The translations under genes and the position numbers were made by a program. Positions 17,937-30,752 of a stretch of 64,000 bases of DNA are shown in pieces. The stretch is from Desulfofustis sp. PB-SRB1 (GTDB lineage Bacteria > Desulfobacterota > Desulfobulbia > Desulfobulbales > Desulfocapsaceae), in the NCBI GenBank assembly GCA_016722945.1, contig JAEQMT010000037.1, forward strand, positions 124,001-188,000, read 5' to 3'. Position 1 is the stretch's first letter. Each line of letters begins with the position of its first letter. The notes under the pieces were generated by a model. The model made no database searches. It was given only the letters and a program-made list of their open reading frames with translations, and was not told the origin of the DNA.

Positions 17937-19851
17937 CTTTATTCCTCCGGCTTGCCTTGCGCTTCATCGCCGCAGCTCTGAGGATTTCCTCGGCCTGCTG
18001 TTGGGATTGATCAAAGAATCCTTCCGGCCAGTCTGAGATGGCTCCATACTCGTTTATCACCACCTCTCGGAAAGCCGACCCCTGCGACGGCTTTTCCACG
18101 AAATAAATCTTGGTCTGGCTGTTCAGCTCCTTCTCGGGTGTTGCCGCGGCAATTCGGAAGCGGAGGCGGTCGATGAAATACTCGCTGTGGGTTTCAACAA
18201 TGCATTGCTTGTTGCACAGCGCCATCGAAAGGAAAAAGTCGCCGAGCAGGGTCTGTACCTTCGGATGAAGGTGCAACTCCGGCTGTTCAAAAACGAGGGT
18301 AGAGTCCGTGTCGGCGAGAAGGCACATGACGAGGATCGGCAGAACCTGGCTGACACCTACACCCACATGCGTGAGGTCATGCGTGCTATCCGAATTGGAA
18401 AGCCCCACCTTCAGCTCGTGCCCCAATTTACCCTGGTCTCGGCTTTTGACTGAGCTGGCGACTCCCAGATATTGGAGCCAATCGATAACCGCTGCCTCGA
18501 GTGTCCGGATAGCGGTTTTTCGATCAATTACTGGATCCTTGAAGTTTGCCGATGGAATGTAGCGGACCTTCTTGCTCTTGTGCAGTTCAAGAATGGAAGC
18601 TGTGTGTTCTCCGCGTAAGCCTACGTCATGTGGGTCGGCTGCTGGCGCGAGCGGATACAGCGGTTTTGGAGCATCCCTTAATGGACCGAGGTACTTTAAA
18701 GACGAAGCGAAAAAATTGTCCAGGTACCAGGTGGCCTCGGTTATCAAACGAGGTGGTCTCAGTGGGGCGAATGCATGTGATTCTGGTCTTTGGTCAATAG
18801 AGTCTTTCATAGCCGCATGAATGCGGTCAAAAAGATCTTCACGCTCACGTAGTAATTGCTGAACCTTCAGGCGGTCATCGCGTTCGATGCGACGCAGCCA
18901 TTCATGCCAATCCCGGAATGTAAGTGTCTCGGACTCAGTACCGAAAAGTGACTCCTGCCGATACTTGTCCTTGAAAGCATGGTCGAAATCGATTGTGCCT
19001 TCGAGGACTTCACGTAAGATCGCAATGATCTCTTCGGAAAGAAGAATCTCCCTTCCCATGCTGCGCCGTAAGCCTATGGCACGACGGCCATCATCCTGGA
19101 GGGCCGTGGTGATGGCGTTGGCGTCCTCTTCGATAGTATCGATGGCGTAAACAATTCTCTCGGGAAGGAAGTGTCGAAGCATGCAGCCGATTGGCTTGGC
19201 CGAGCGAAAGTCATCCTTCACTTCAGCCATGGAGTCATCGTCCAGTTCAACAGAAAATGCTAAGCTGGAGCGTAGCTCTTCGTCGATTTCACTGGCGCTG
19301 TCGGCTCCTTCAATTTCGGAGATGGCCTTGGTGGATTGGTGAATAGTGATGTCTGCTATTTGATCAAGGTTGTCCTCGTCTCTGGATACGCAGGACAATT
19401 GAGTGGCAAAAAGCCGAGGTTGTATTTGGAACAAGTCGCGCTGAGAGTCTGAAGCGTCAGCGTCGAACGATATCTCACAAGCAACCTCCTGAAGATTGCC
19501 CGAATGAGGCCCGTAGTAGAAACCTCGCCGAGGAGATAATCGCGAATGTCTGCGCGGGGCATCGTTCTCGTCAGGAATTGGCCTACAGGTACATTTGATA
19601 GTAATCTGGTTTGATTCGCTATCATTGGACTTCAAGTCGTCAAACTGCCCCAAGCTGGTGAATGCTCCATTCAGGACTACAGATCTTGACCCTACTTTAT
19701 GGGCCAATGTCTGCGCCACGAGAAGGACGGATTGGATGAATGTGCTCTTCCCGCTGCTGTTCGCCCCAGCGAAGATCGTAAGCGGGCCGAGGTCCAACTC
19801 GGTTTCCTCGCGAATTGATTTAAAGTTGAAGACCTTCCATTTGGTGATCAT
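17929..19851 (-). CDS. DUF3696-type ABC/AAA ATPase embedded in BREX
   Basis: A 640-aa ATPase of the RecF/SMC/OLD-like group. Walker A is FAGANSSGKSTFIQSVL at residues 28-44, after an N-terminal KVFNFKSIREETELDLGPLT that is typical of the group. The signature and Walker B lie far downstream as HVGVGVSQVLPILVMCLLA and TLVFEQPELHLHP (about residue 555), followed by the His switch CIVETHSEYFIDRL. The C-terminal FREVVINEYGAISDWPEGFF is the DUF3696 tail. Such ATPases are common in bacterial defence as partners of nucleases or toxins. No TOPRIM domain is seen. The start overlaps the pglX stop by 4 bp (ATGA). Not part of the usual type 3 BREX set. Confidence 0.85.
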   Translation of the reverse strand: MITKWKVFNFKSIREETELDLGPLTIFAGANSSGKSTFIQSVLLVAQTLAHKVGSRSVVLNGAFTSLGQFDDLKSNDSESNQITIKCTCRPIPDENDAPRRHSRLSPRRGFYYGPHSGNLQEVACEISFDADASDSQRDLFQIQPRLFATQLSCVSRDEDNLDQIADITIHQSTKAISEIEGADSASEIDEELRSSLAFSVELDDDSMAEVKDDFRSAKPIGCMLRHFLPERIVYAIDTIEEDANAITTALQDDGRRAIGLRRSMGREILLSEEIIAILREVLEGTIDFDHAFKDKYRQESLFGTESETLTFRDWHEWLRRIERDDRLKVQQLLREREDLFDRIHAAMKDSIDQRPESHAFAPLRPPRLITEATWYLDNFFASSLKYLGPLRDAPKPLYPLAPAADPHDVGLRGEHTASILELHKSKKVRYIPSANFKDPVIDRKTAIRTLEAAVIDWLQYLGVASSVKSRDQGKLGHELKVGLSNSDSTHDLTHVGVGVSQVLPILVMCLLADTDSTLVFEQPELHLHPKVQTLLGDFFLSMALCNKQCIVETHSEYFIDRLRFRIAAATPEKELNSQTKIYFVEKPSQGSAFREVVINEYGAISDWPEGFFDQSQQQAEEILRAAAMKRKASRRNKDA

Positions 19852-22673
19852 AACTCATCCCTTCCCATTCGTGTTACCGCCTGATCGAACCACATAAGCA
19901 GTTTGGGATCTTCTTCCAGGACGTTGTTGGGGATCTTGTCGGCCACGGCGACGATGACGGCGTAGTCGCGCTCCTGCCAGGCTTTCTTGAATCCGGCGCG
20001 AACAGCCTCCAGGCGGAAGACCTTGAGTTTCTTTTTGACCTCTTTGTATTCCTCGAACTCCTTGAGCAGCGCCTTTTCGCGCAGTTTTTCCAGGTCGCCC
20101 GCTTTGTTGGGATCGGGCACGTACCAGCGGTCACGGGCCTTGGCGACCAGAGTCGGGTCGTCCTTGGACAGGTTGCGCAGTTCCTTCCAGTTGGTGGAGA
20201 GGTAGGCGTGGATCTGCTCGGGCACCGGTCCTTTGCCGTCGTAGCTGAGGAAGTTTTGTTCAAGAAGCGTCAAAAGCTCCAGCATCTGTTCGTTTTTGCT
20301 GTATGCCCCAAGTTGTTTCATGAACTGGGGATTGATGTCGGATGTCGATTGTGGTTTTTCTTTGATAAGTAGCCGCAACCATTGGATAGCTGACGCCTCA
20401 TCGGTAACAAAAAGACTGATTTGCTGAATCCCGGTGACGGTAATGCGCTTCTTGTCGAACTCAATGGCTTGATCCGGCAGGAAGTACATTTCTTCGCGCA
20501 CAGAAAAGCGTTGCTCCAGTCCGGCATAGAAATCCGCTGAATTCATGGGGACGGTCACACCTCGGCGAACATGGAATGCCACCATCCGGTCGAAGAGCAG
20601 ATAATTCATTCGCTCTGGAACCAATTCCAATTGTCTGTCTTTGCTCACAAAAACCGGCAATTGCTTGAGATGTGTCCGGACAAAGTCCCATACACCGTCC
20701 TCTGAGCCCGCCTCAAGTTTGAACCGGTCTTCAAGGCCACCATTGGGTTTGTATGCGGAGATTACCAAATCCTGCTTAACAAGCTTCTGGATGGACTGCT
20801 TGTAGGTCTCCTGCTTCTTGTCGAGGGTTCGTACATCGGCGACCACAAAACCTGCCAGTTCAAGAGCTTCTTGAATGGCAACCCAAACACTGTTGCTTGA
20901 ATTATGAAACTCAATAGTGATCCAACGTCCTGATTTCAGCACACGGTGCAGCTCTTCGAATGCCGAAGACATCAATACCTGGTAATCATGGAGCGTCCGA
21001 CTGCGCCCCTTATCCATAACAGCTTCTGGTTCCCGTTGCGTCAAAACCTTGAGCCAAGCTTCCCAGAAGAAATTTAGCTCTGAATAATGGAGATTATTGC
21101 CGAACGGCGGATCAATGAAGATGTAATCAAGGCTCGATACTGGAAGCTCCTGGATGTTGGTTGTGGACTGGCATGTAATAGCGGTCTGGCCAGCAACTCC
21201 GGGCATGGAAAGCTTCATAAGGCGTTTGAGTTTGTTGGTCATCGAGTATTCTGGGGAAACTTCAGAAATCAAGGAACCAACAAACAACGTGCCTGAAAAA
21301 TAGCGATTTACCTGCGACCCTCCGACCCTACCGAATTGAACTGGTTGATAGCGGTTCATTTTTGTAAAGCCAAGGTTATTACCTTGGGCAAAGAAACGTA
21401 CAAACGTAGACGAACACGTATTTAGTTTCTCCCAAAGTCTGGCGTACACCATCGTGGCGCGGCGGAAATAGAAATGATGTAAATGGGTAATGCCTTTAAG
21501 GTGATAGCCATCTTTGCCCTTTCGCTCACCCTCTGGCATTTCAAAAGTAGGAAACCAATCCTGAATGGCTGTATCCTCGATTCGCTTTAGTAACGATAGG
21601 TCAGCATCATCGGGCTTTTTTTCGTAGCGATGTTTCCCAATTTGATAATTGATGAGTACCGGGGCGTAACGCACTAACTGGTGTGTTTCATTGCGGGGGC
21701 CATCAAAGTACGACTGCCATTGGCGTTGGAGCGATTTCTTGTCGAGTTCAGCGGCACAGCTCGGGCACTTGAAATCCTTATTGACAGCGGAAGTCTCCTT
21801 ATCAACAGCCGCTTCAAAGTAAATGATCTCTTTTCCACAATGCGGACAGTTGAATGTCTCACTCCAAACCGTGTAATTAATCTTTCCCTTAGTCTTCCCA
21901 TCCGTATGGAGCGTCTCATACATCCAACCGAACTCCTTCTCGACCTCCTTGAGAATGCGCTTAGCCTCCTTCTCAAATGCTGGCACATCGACTGGTGCGT
22001 TGTAGTTGTAAGCAATAAAGGTCGCTGCCGGTGAGAGATCATTGAGAATCGCTCTGCGGACGCCCAGCTTTGAAAACGGCCGCCAAACCTTTTTGCCATC
22101 TTCATCCGTCTCCTCCTGCAAAATGGTTCCGTCCGGCTTCACCTGGTAGCCAAGAGACATGACCACTTCGCGGTCGCCACACATCTGCGCGGCCACACCC
22201 GTCATGCCGGTTCCACAGAAACCGTCGAACACGATATCCCCCGGCTGCGTGTAGTGGAGGATGTATCGCATGATGGCTTTGTGCGGCACCTTGGTGTGAT
22301 AGGAGTGCGCGTTGTAGATGGGATCGTTCTTGCCCTCGCTCACATCGGCCGCAAATGGCTCCCGGTGATAGTTATAGCCCTCGGGCTGTTCCGGCTTTTG
22401 CGCCTCCCACTCGGCGATGAAGTCGGCGATCCATGGGTTCGGGCAGGCGGTGTAGTACGGCGGATCGCTCAGGTTCAGGATGTCCTCGTCGCTGCCAAGG
22501 GGAAAGCCTTCGATCTTTCGGAACTCCGGGTCGCGCAGCTTCTTGCGCAGTTCCTCGGCGAAATGGGCACGGCGGGCCTCGTCGTTCTCGAACGTCATGC
22601 CGAGACAAGTCACCGGACCGGAGGGCTTCTGCGGCTCTTCAAGCAGCGAGTCGAACAAACTGGTTTCTTTCAT
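19848..22673 (-). CDS. pglXI: BREX PglXI, site-specific DNA methyltransferase
   Basis: About 941 aa. N-terminal NLSDPPYYTACPNPWI (about residue 90) and AdoMet motif DIVFDGFCGTGMTGVAAQM (about 160) are followed by a zinc-ribbon-like insert (CPHCGKEI and FKCPSCAAEL, about 270-310) and the catalytic motif YIFIDPPFGNNLHYSELNF (about 525). This fits an adenine N6-methyltransferase that marks host DNA in BREX. The frame is open to 22730, but AAGGA at 22685-22689 sits 8 bp before ATG 22673, which I take as the start. The middle of the gene is clearly AT-richer than its ends (hand counts 40% at 21361-21420, 60% at 22201-22260), suggesting exchange of the specificity region. Confidence 0.9.
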   Translation of the reverse strand: MKETSLFDSLLEEPQKPSGPVTCLGMTFENDEARRAHFAEELRKKLRDPEFRKIEGFPLGSDEDILNLSDPPYYTACPNPWIADFIAEWEAQKPEQPEGYNYHREPFAADVSEGKNDPIYNAHSYHTKVPHKAIMRYILHYTQPGDIVFDGFCGTGMTGVAAQMCGDREVVMSLGYQVKPDGTILQEETDEDGKKVWRPFSKLGVRRAILNDLSPAATFIAYNYNAPVDVPAFEKEAKRILKEVEKEFGWMYETLHTDGKTKGKINYTVWSETFNCPHCGKEIIYFEAAVDKETSAVNKDFKCPSCAAELDKKSLQRQWQSYFDGPRNETHQLVRYAPVLINYQIGKHRYEKKPDDADLSLLKRIEDTAIQDWFPTFEMPEGERKGKDGYHLKGITHLHHFYFRRATMVYARLWEKLNTCSSTFVRFFAQGNNLGFTKMNRYQPVQFGRVGGSQVNRYFSGTLFVGSLISEVSPEYSMTNKLKRLMKLSMPGVAGQTAITCQSTTNIQELPVSSLDYIFIDPPFGNNLHYSELNFFWEAWLKVLTQREPEAVMDKGRSRTLHDYQVLMSSAFEELHRVLKSGRWITIEFHNSSNSVWVAIQEALELAGFVVADVRTLDKKQETYKQSIQKLVKQDLVISAYKPNGGLEDRFKLEAGSEDGVWDFVRTHLKQLPVFVSKDRQLELVPERMNYLLFDRMVAFHVRRGVTVPMNSADFYAGLEQRFSVREEMYFLPDQAIEFDKKRITVTGIQQISLFVTDEASAIQWLRLLIKEKPQSTSDINPQFMKQLGAYSKNEQMLELLTLLEQNFLSYDGKGPVPEQIHAYLSTNWKELRNLSKDDPTLVAKARDRWYVPDPNKAGDLEKLREKALLKEFEEYKEVKKKLKVFRLEAVRAGFKKAWQERDYAVIVAVADKIPNNVLEEDPKLLMWFDQAVTRMGRDEL

Positions 22674-22704
22674 CTTCATAATCCTTGCTGGCGTCTTGTT
22701 TCTC

Positions 22705-22733
22705 AGCTTGGTCACTTCGCGACTGACCAAGCT
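22705..22733. promoter_or_regulatory. Perfect 10-bp inverted repeat between brxC and pglXI
   Basis: AGCTTGGTCA at 22705-22714 and TGACCAAGCT at 22724-22733 flank a 9-base loop. It lies in the only sizeable gap of the BREX operon (brxC stop 22764, pglXI start 22673), some 32 bp before the methyltransferase start. In RNA it would form a stable hairpin, and as DNA it could be an operator. A further TTGGTCACT occurs at 22742-22750. A role in setting methyltransferase output is inference. Confidence 0.6.
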
Positions 22734-22763
22734 CGGCGGAGTTGGTCACTCGCTTAGTCACTC

Positions 22764-27007
<4,244 letters not shown>

Positions 27008-27599
27008 GGTCGCTCCTTTTTCATTTTCAGGATAATAAAAGCGCTGCTTAACGAGACCAAAAAAGCCAGGTCTTAAAATACAGTAATTTTTACGCTCACT
27101 ATAGGTAATGAATCGGCTACTTCATGGGGCTTGGCAGCACTTGCCATTTACCACTGCGAAGTATATTGTCGAGCGTATCATCTTGTGTTGCGGCGACTCT
27201 TTACACGGCAATTTAATGTAATGCGACTATTGTCAATCTTCCTGGGCAATCCCTCTGGGGCTTCGAATTATGACGCAATGCATGAATCTGCACCATTGTA
27301 TTTACCTGGGGAATCATATAATTTTGCCTCGCTGCTCAATGAATCATTCCGGTTTTTCGACCCAAAACGACCAATCTTGAAGAAGACCGCCCATCTTTAA
27401 TGAAAGTGGGTGGACTGTATTTTCTCTGAATAATCGACTTTATGGAACTTACACACTTTTAACGCATCGTCGCTCTCAGAGCTTACCTGAATGGCGCTCA
27501 AAACTCACTCCGTTTTCACATTCTCAACGGCAGTGATTACATATTGAGTATCACGGTCTCAATTTGAGAACCAATAACACTATCTTTCAGGGGACTATC
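27008..27599. other. AT-rich intergenic region upstream of the BREX operon
   Basis: Roughly 590 bases, AT-rich, with no gene I can support. It must hold the BREX promoter on the minus strand, probably within 27030-27130, and the promoter of the small membrane-protein pair on the plus strand near 27500-27580. I cannot name -35/-10 boxes with confidence. A short hairpin (CCCA-T-CTTT, loop AATG, AAAGTGGG) occurs at about 27389-27409. An open frame at 27131-27400 has no ribosome binding site and no protein-like character. Confidence 0.4.
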
Positions 27600-27782
27600 A
27601 TGTCTAGATTATGGAGAATAAAAGGATTTTTCTTAGCCGCGGCGGCTATTTCATTCTTGCTGTCGGTATATCTGTGGTTTAACGGCTTCAAGGATCAGGG
27701 GTTGTATGTCGGTCTCTGGGTACCGTCCATTTTGTCTTCAGGGGCATTGATGCTGGCCGGAGAGGGTAAAAACCATGAGTGA
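27600..27782 (+). CDS. Small two-helix membrane protein
   Basis: A 60-aa protein starting at ATG 27600, preceded by AGGGGA. It contains two hydrophobic helices (FFLAAAAISFLLSVYLWFNG and GLWVPSILSSGALMLAG) with a short connecting loop, and ends in a charged tail (GEGKNHE). I recognise no named family. It overlaps the next small gene by 8 bp, which argues for a real two-gene unit. It lies just outside the BREX operon on the opposite strand. A function cannot be given. Confidence 0.68.
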   Translation: MSRLWRIKGFFLAAAAISFLLSVYLWFNGFKDQGLYVGLWVPSILSSGALMLAGEGKNHE

Positions 27783-27909
27783 GATGGCACTGTTTCTGGC
27801 CGGCGTGTGCGTGACGCTCATCTGGTCAGCGGGAATCGGATCGCTTTTATGGGCGGCCTGGGAAGGGGCCAAAGAGGAGCAAAAGAGAAAAGAGGGACTT
27901 AAAGATTGA
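27775..27909 (+). CDS. 44-residue single-helix membrane protein
   Basis: Starts at ATG 27775 inside the end of the upstream gene (ATGAGTGA overlap) and ends at TGA 27907-27909. One hydrophobic helix (MALFLAGVCVTLIWSAGIGS, then LLWAAWE) precedes a strongly charged C-terminal tail (KEEQKRKEGLKD). The gene is easy to miss because of its length, but the coupled start, the preceding GAGAGGGTAAA and the helix-plus-tail design support it. It is probably a partner of the upstream 60-aa protein. Confidence 0.62.
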   Translation: MSEMALFLAGVCVTLIWSAGIGSLLWAAWEGAKEEQKRKEGLKD

Positions 27910-27964
27910 GTTCGCTTTTGCCCTGCCCGCGCCGAACTCAAAGCAACAGTCATCGGTATCTCTC

Positions 27965-28017
27965 AGCCGTCTCCTTCAAACGGCTAAGGCGGCCGTTGAT
28001 AAATATGCAGCCGCCTT
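27965..28017 (+). terminator. Tandem hairpins after the small membrane-protein pair
   Basis: Two adjacent stem-loops: AGCCGT (27965-27970) with ACGGCT (27980-27985), and AAGGCGGC (27986-27993) with GCCGCCTT (28010-28017). The second is followed by GGTTACTTTT, a weak T tract. The position 56 bp after the stop suits transcription termination of the plus-strand pair, and it could also act for the converging mscS gene. Confidence 0.55.
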
Positions 28018-28121
28018 GGTTACTTTTACACCAGGAGTGTATGTAAACACGAGTCACCAAATCGGCGGAAACCAGCAAAATAAAAAACCAGTCCCCTTAG
28101 CTGTCCACGTTTCCAGAAAAA

Positions 28122-29603
28122 TCACTCACCCCGGCCACCTCCATCTCCATCTTCCTCTGGCTCGTCGACTCCATAGTCACCGCTGGCATAGCTACCTTCC
28201 TGGCGGGAACGATCCGCATGCTCTTCAGTAAGTACCGAATCCACCATGGGTTCCTCCGCCTTGCCACTCTTTACCACGTGCAGGTGCATATCCGATTGCG
28301 GGAAGGGAATCGAGATACCATGGGAGTCAAAGGCCTCTTTAACTGAACGCTGCAGATCCCAAAAAACCGTCCAATAATCGCCGGTCTTCGTCCAGGGCCG
28401 CACGATTAAATTCACCGAGCTGTCTGCCAGTTCATGAACCCGGATATTCGGCGCAGGGTCCTTCAAAACGAGAGGGTGGTGCGCGACAACCTCTTCCAGT
28501 ACCCTCTGCGCCTGCTCGATCGAATCTCCGTAGCTGATGCCGAAAACAAGATCGACACGACGGGTGTCTGATGCAGTGACATTGGTGATAACGTCGCCCC
28601 ACACCTTGGAGTTTGGGATCACGATTACTTGATTGTCGGGAGTGGTCACCGTCGTCGAGACTATGGAGACATTCCTGACGGTGCCGCCGAGACCGGCAAT
28701 CTGGACATAATCACCTTCGTCGAAGGGGCGGTTGATCATGATCATCAGCCCCGCGGCCAGATTACCCAGTGTCTCCTGCATGGCAAAAGCTATAATGAAA
28801 GAGGCCCCACCCACTAGGGCAAAAAGCGGTGTAATATTCACTCCCAGGGCGGCAAGCACGATCATCAAGCCAAAAGCGATGGTGAGCCAGTACATAGTCA
28901 TGGCAAGAAAACCGCTCAGCAGCTTGGAAAGGGACGGCATCCGGTTAAAAACACGTCGAGCCCAGGCGCGCACGATCCGGGCGACGAGAAAAAGGATGAA
29001 GAGTGCGGTGACAATAACGAGGATGCGAAAACCTACCCCCACTCCACCCTCTTGCGAAGTCAACCACCTCATGAAGCCTTTGTTGAATTCTTTGAGCGTC
29101 AGGTTCGTTTTCTCCTGCGCCGTGATCGCCAACAAATAGTTGCGCAATGTCTGCACCTGTTCTGGATCGCCACCTTTTGCCTCCAGGCTGGAGATCACCG
29201 CCGTGAATTTTTTGAAGATGAGCTCGCGCTCCTGCAAAAGCACCTGGAGCTCATCGAGCAATTCCTTGGCCTTGGCCCCTTCGCTGGCGCGGATCTCAAG
29301 TCTCTTTTCGACAACCACCTGGGTGGCCGTACGCACCTGATCCTGCCAGGCAGCGGCGAGTGATCCGAGCTGTTCTACGGTTAAGGGAATGAGCCGCAGA
29401 CGCAATTCCTCAGGGCCGATGGATGGATCATCGAGGCCTGCCGGATACGCCGGTATCTCTTCTTTTGCCGGTTCGACCGCCTGTGTTTCGGTTGTCGCAT
29501 CTTGCCCCCAGCCTGCGCCGATTGACAGCAGAAAGGCCAGCACAAAGATACAAATACCGGCACTGATTGTTGGTGTTCTTTCTGACCTGAGTCGCTGTTT
29601 CAT
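28122..29603 (-). CDS. MscS-family mechanosensitive channel with N-terminal periplasmic domain
   Basis: A 493-aa protein. A signal peptide (ICIFVLAFLLSIGAGWGQ, residues 18-35) is followed by a periplasmic coiled-coil-like region, then transmembrane helices from about residue 205 and the MscS pore and beta domain: LFALVGGASFIIAFAMQETL, NRPFDEGDYVQIAGLGGTV, TVTTPDNQVIVIPNSKVWGD. The C-terminal tail is acidic and Gly-rich. It releases osmolytes upon hypo-osmotic shock and sits in the inner membrane. GGAGGAATC precedes the ATG. Single gene; no operon partner in the same orientation is close. Confidence 0.92.
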   Translation of the reverse strand: MKQRLRSERTPTISAGICIFVLAFLLSIGAGWGQDATTETQAVEPAKEEIPAYPAGLDDPSIGPEELRLRLIPLTVEQLGSLAAAWQDQVRTATQVVVEKRLEIRASEGAKAKELLDELQVLLQERELIFKKFTAVISSLEAKGGDPEQVQTLRNYLLAITAQEKTNLTLKEFNKGFMRWLTSQEGGVGVGFRILVIVTALFILFLVARIVRAWARRVFNRMPSLSKLLSGFLAMTMYWLTIAFGLMIVLAALGVNITPLFALVGGASFIIAFAMQETLGNLAAGLMIMINRPFDEGDYVQIAGLGGTVRNVSIVSTTVTTPDNQVIVIPNSKVWGDVITNVTASDTRRVDLVFGISYGDSIEQAQRVLEEVVAHHPLVLKDPAPNIRVHELADSSVNLIVRPWTKTGDYWTVFWDLQRSVKEAFDSHGISIPFPQSDMHLHVVKSGKAEEPMVDSVLTEEHADRSRQEGSYASGDYGVDEPEEDGDGGGRGE

Positions 29604-29748
29604 GATTCCTCCTCATGCACAAAATTTGCCTGCTGGCCATATAACGGACAACAGCTTCGTGCGTTGTTAGATCCTTTCTTGTGAGATAACCTATTTCACA
29701 ATGGGTAAATGTCCAACAGGCGGAACGGCAATGCTTTATTTTTCTCCG

Positions 29749-30612
29749 TCACCCGCCGCAGAGCAGGGGGCGGCAAAATTGGAATTCGTGGATACGTCCG
29801 CAGAGACGACATCGATGCCGCACGTGGATCTTTTCGCACTTCAAATCGGGGGCATCCCATATCCGTCGTTTGATTGATCCACCGCATTCACAGAAGGTTG
29901 ACTCCACGATATCAAGTATCATACCCCGGTACGGAACCTCATTGACATGAAAGTCGAAAAGGCCGTCATTTCGGAGAGAATCAAGCAGCCGATGGAAAAA
30001 ATCGAGCGTATCCGGAGCTTTCTCGGCAGCGAGCATCCTGCCGGTATTGGTCATCATGATTTCCGGGGCATACCGGGCATAGGTCAATTCCACGCTTATC
30101 CGATGCAGTAAAGTCCGGTTCAGGCCTCTGCCGCGCAGACCTGCTTTGATCAGGAAATTACCAACTCCGGACAAGCCGAGTTTATCAAGATTGTCGGCAT
30201 CAAAGAGGATCTTTGCCAACAAGGATAATTCAGAACCGTGCGAGTAAACCTGTAAAATCGCTTCTGCCACCTGGTCAACAAGCTCGGCTCGCATGCCTGT
30301 TCCCCGCGTCATTTCATAGAGAATTCTTACCGAGCCGTCCTCTTCTTTCAGCTTTCCCGAGTGATAGGAGCCGTTTTTGAATTTTCCCGCATCATGGAAG
30401 AGCCCGGCCAGTCGGCTGGCAGTGCGATCGACACCTTCCCGCATGCCGATTTTTTCAGCCAGCGCGGCGACCCGAAGAGAATGACTCCATAAGCTGTCAG
30501 TCAATTCGAACTTATCGCCATGATACGCCCCCTCCTCTTGTTGGATCAATTGCTGCAATCGGGTTTCAACACCATTGAGAGCATTCCGGGTATGGCTATT
30601 GTGAGCTGACAT
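29749..30612 (-). CDS. HD-domain phosphohydrolase with C-terminal zinc ribbon
   Basis: About 287 aa from ATG 30612; the frame is open to 30744, but the extra stretch looks non-coding. The HD domain carries HSLRVAALAEK, GLFHDAGKF and FDADNLDKLG, the metal-binding His/Asp set of HD phosphohydrolases. The last 60 residues hold four cysteines in CECGG and CRLCGRIHEFQFC, a probable zinc ribbon, which is an unusual extension. The substrate is unknown (nucleotides are usual for the fold). The gene follows the outer-membrane barrel gene by 141 bp and may be the last gene of the redox operon or independent. Confidence 0.75.
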   Translation of the reverse strand: MSAHNSHTRNALNGVETRLQQLIQQEEGAYHGDKFELTDSLWSHSLRVAALAEKIGMREGVDRTASRLAGLFHDAGKFKNGSYHSGKLKEEDGSVRILYEMTRGTGMRAELVDQVAEAILQVYSHGSELSLLAKILFDADNLDKLGLSGVGNFLIKAGLRGRGLNRTLLHRISVELTYARYAPEIMMTNTGRMLAAEKAPDTLDFFHRLLDSLRNDGLFDFHVNEVPYRGMILDIVESTFCECGGSIKRRIWDAPDLKCEKIHVRHRCRLCGRIHEFQFCRPLLCGG

Positions 30613-30752
30613 TCGAATATCGAGATGTTCCGCGGGATTTCGTGTGCTTGCTTTGACGTTACCAGCCGATGGGCAACAAGCAGCCTGAGGCCTGCTTCTT
30701 ATTGGTAAGATTGAGTTGACGCAACTGCCTGGTCTCCCCGCCACACCTTAGC

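Noticed and set aside
27131-27400. An 89-codon open frame upstream of the small membrane-protein pair
   Set aside because: No ribosome binding site, no recognisable helix pattern or domain, and an AT-rich intergenic setting.
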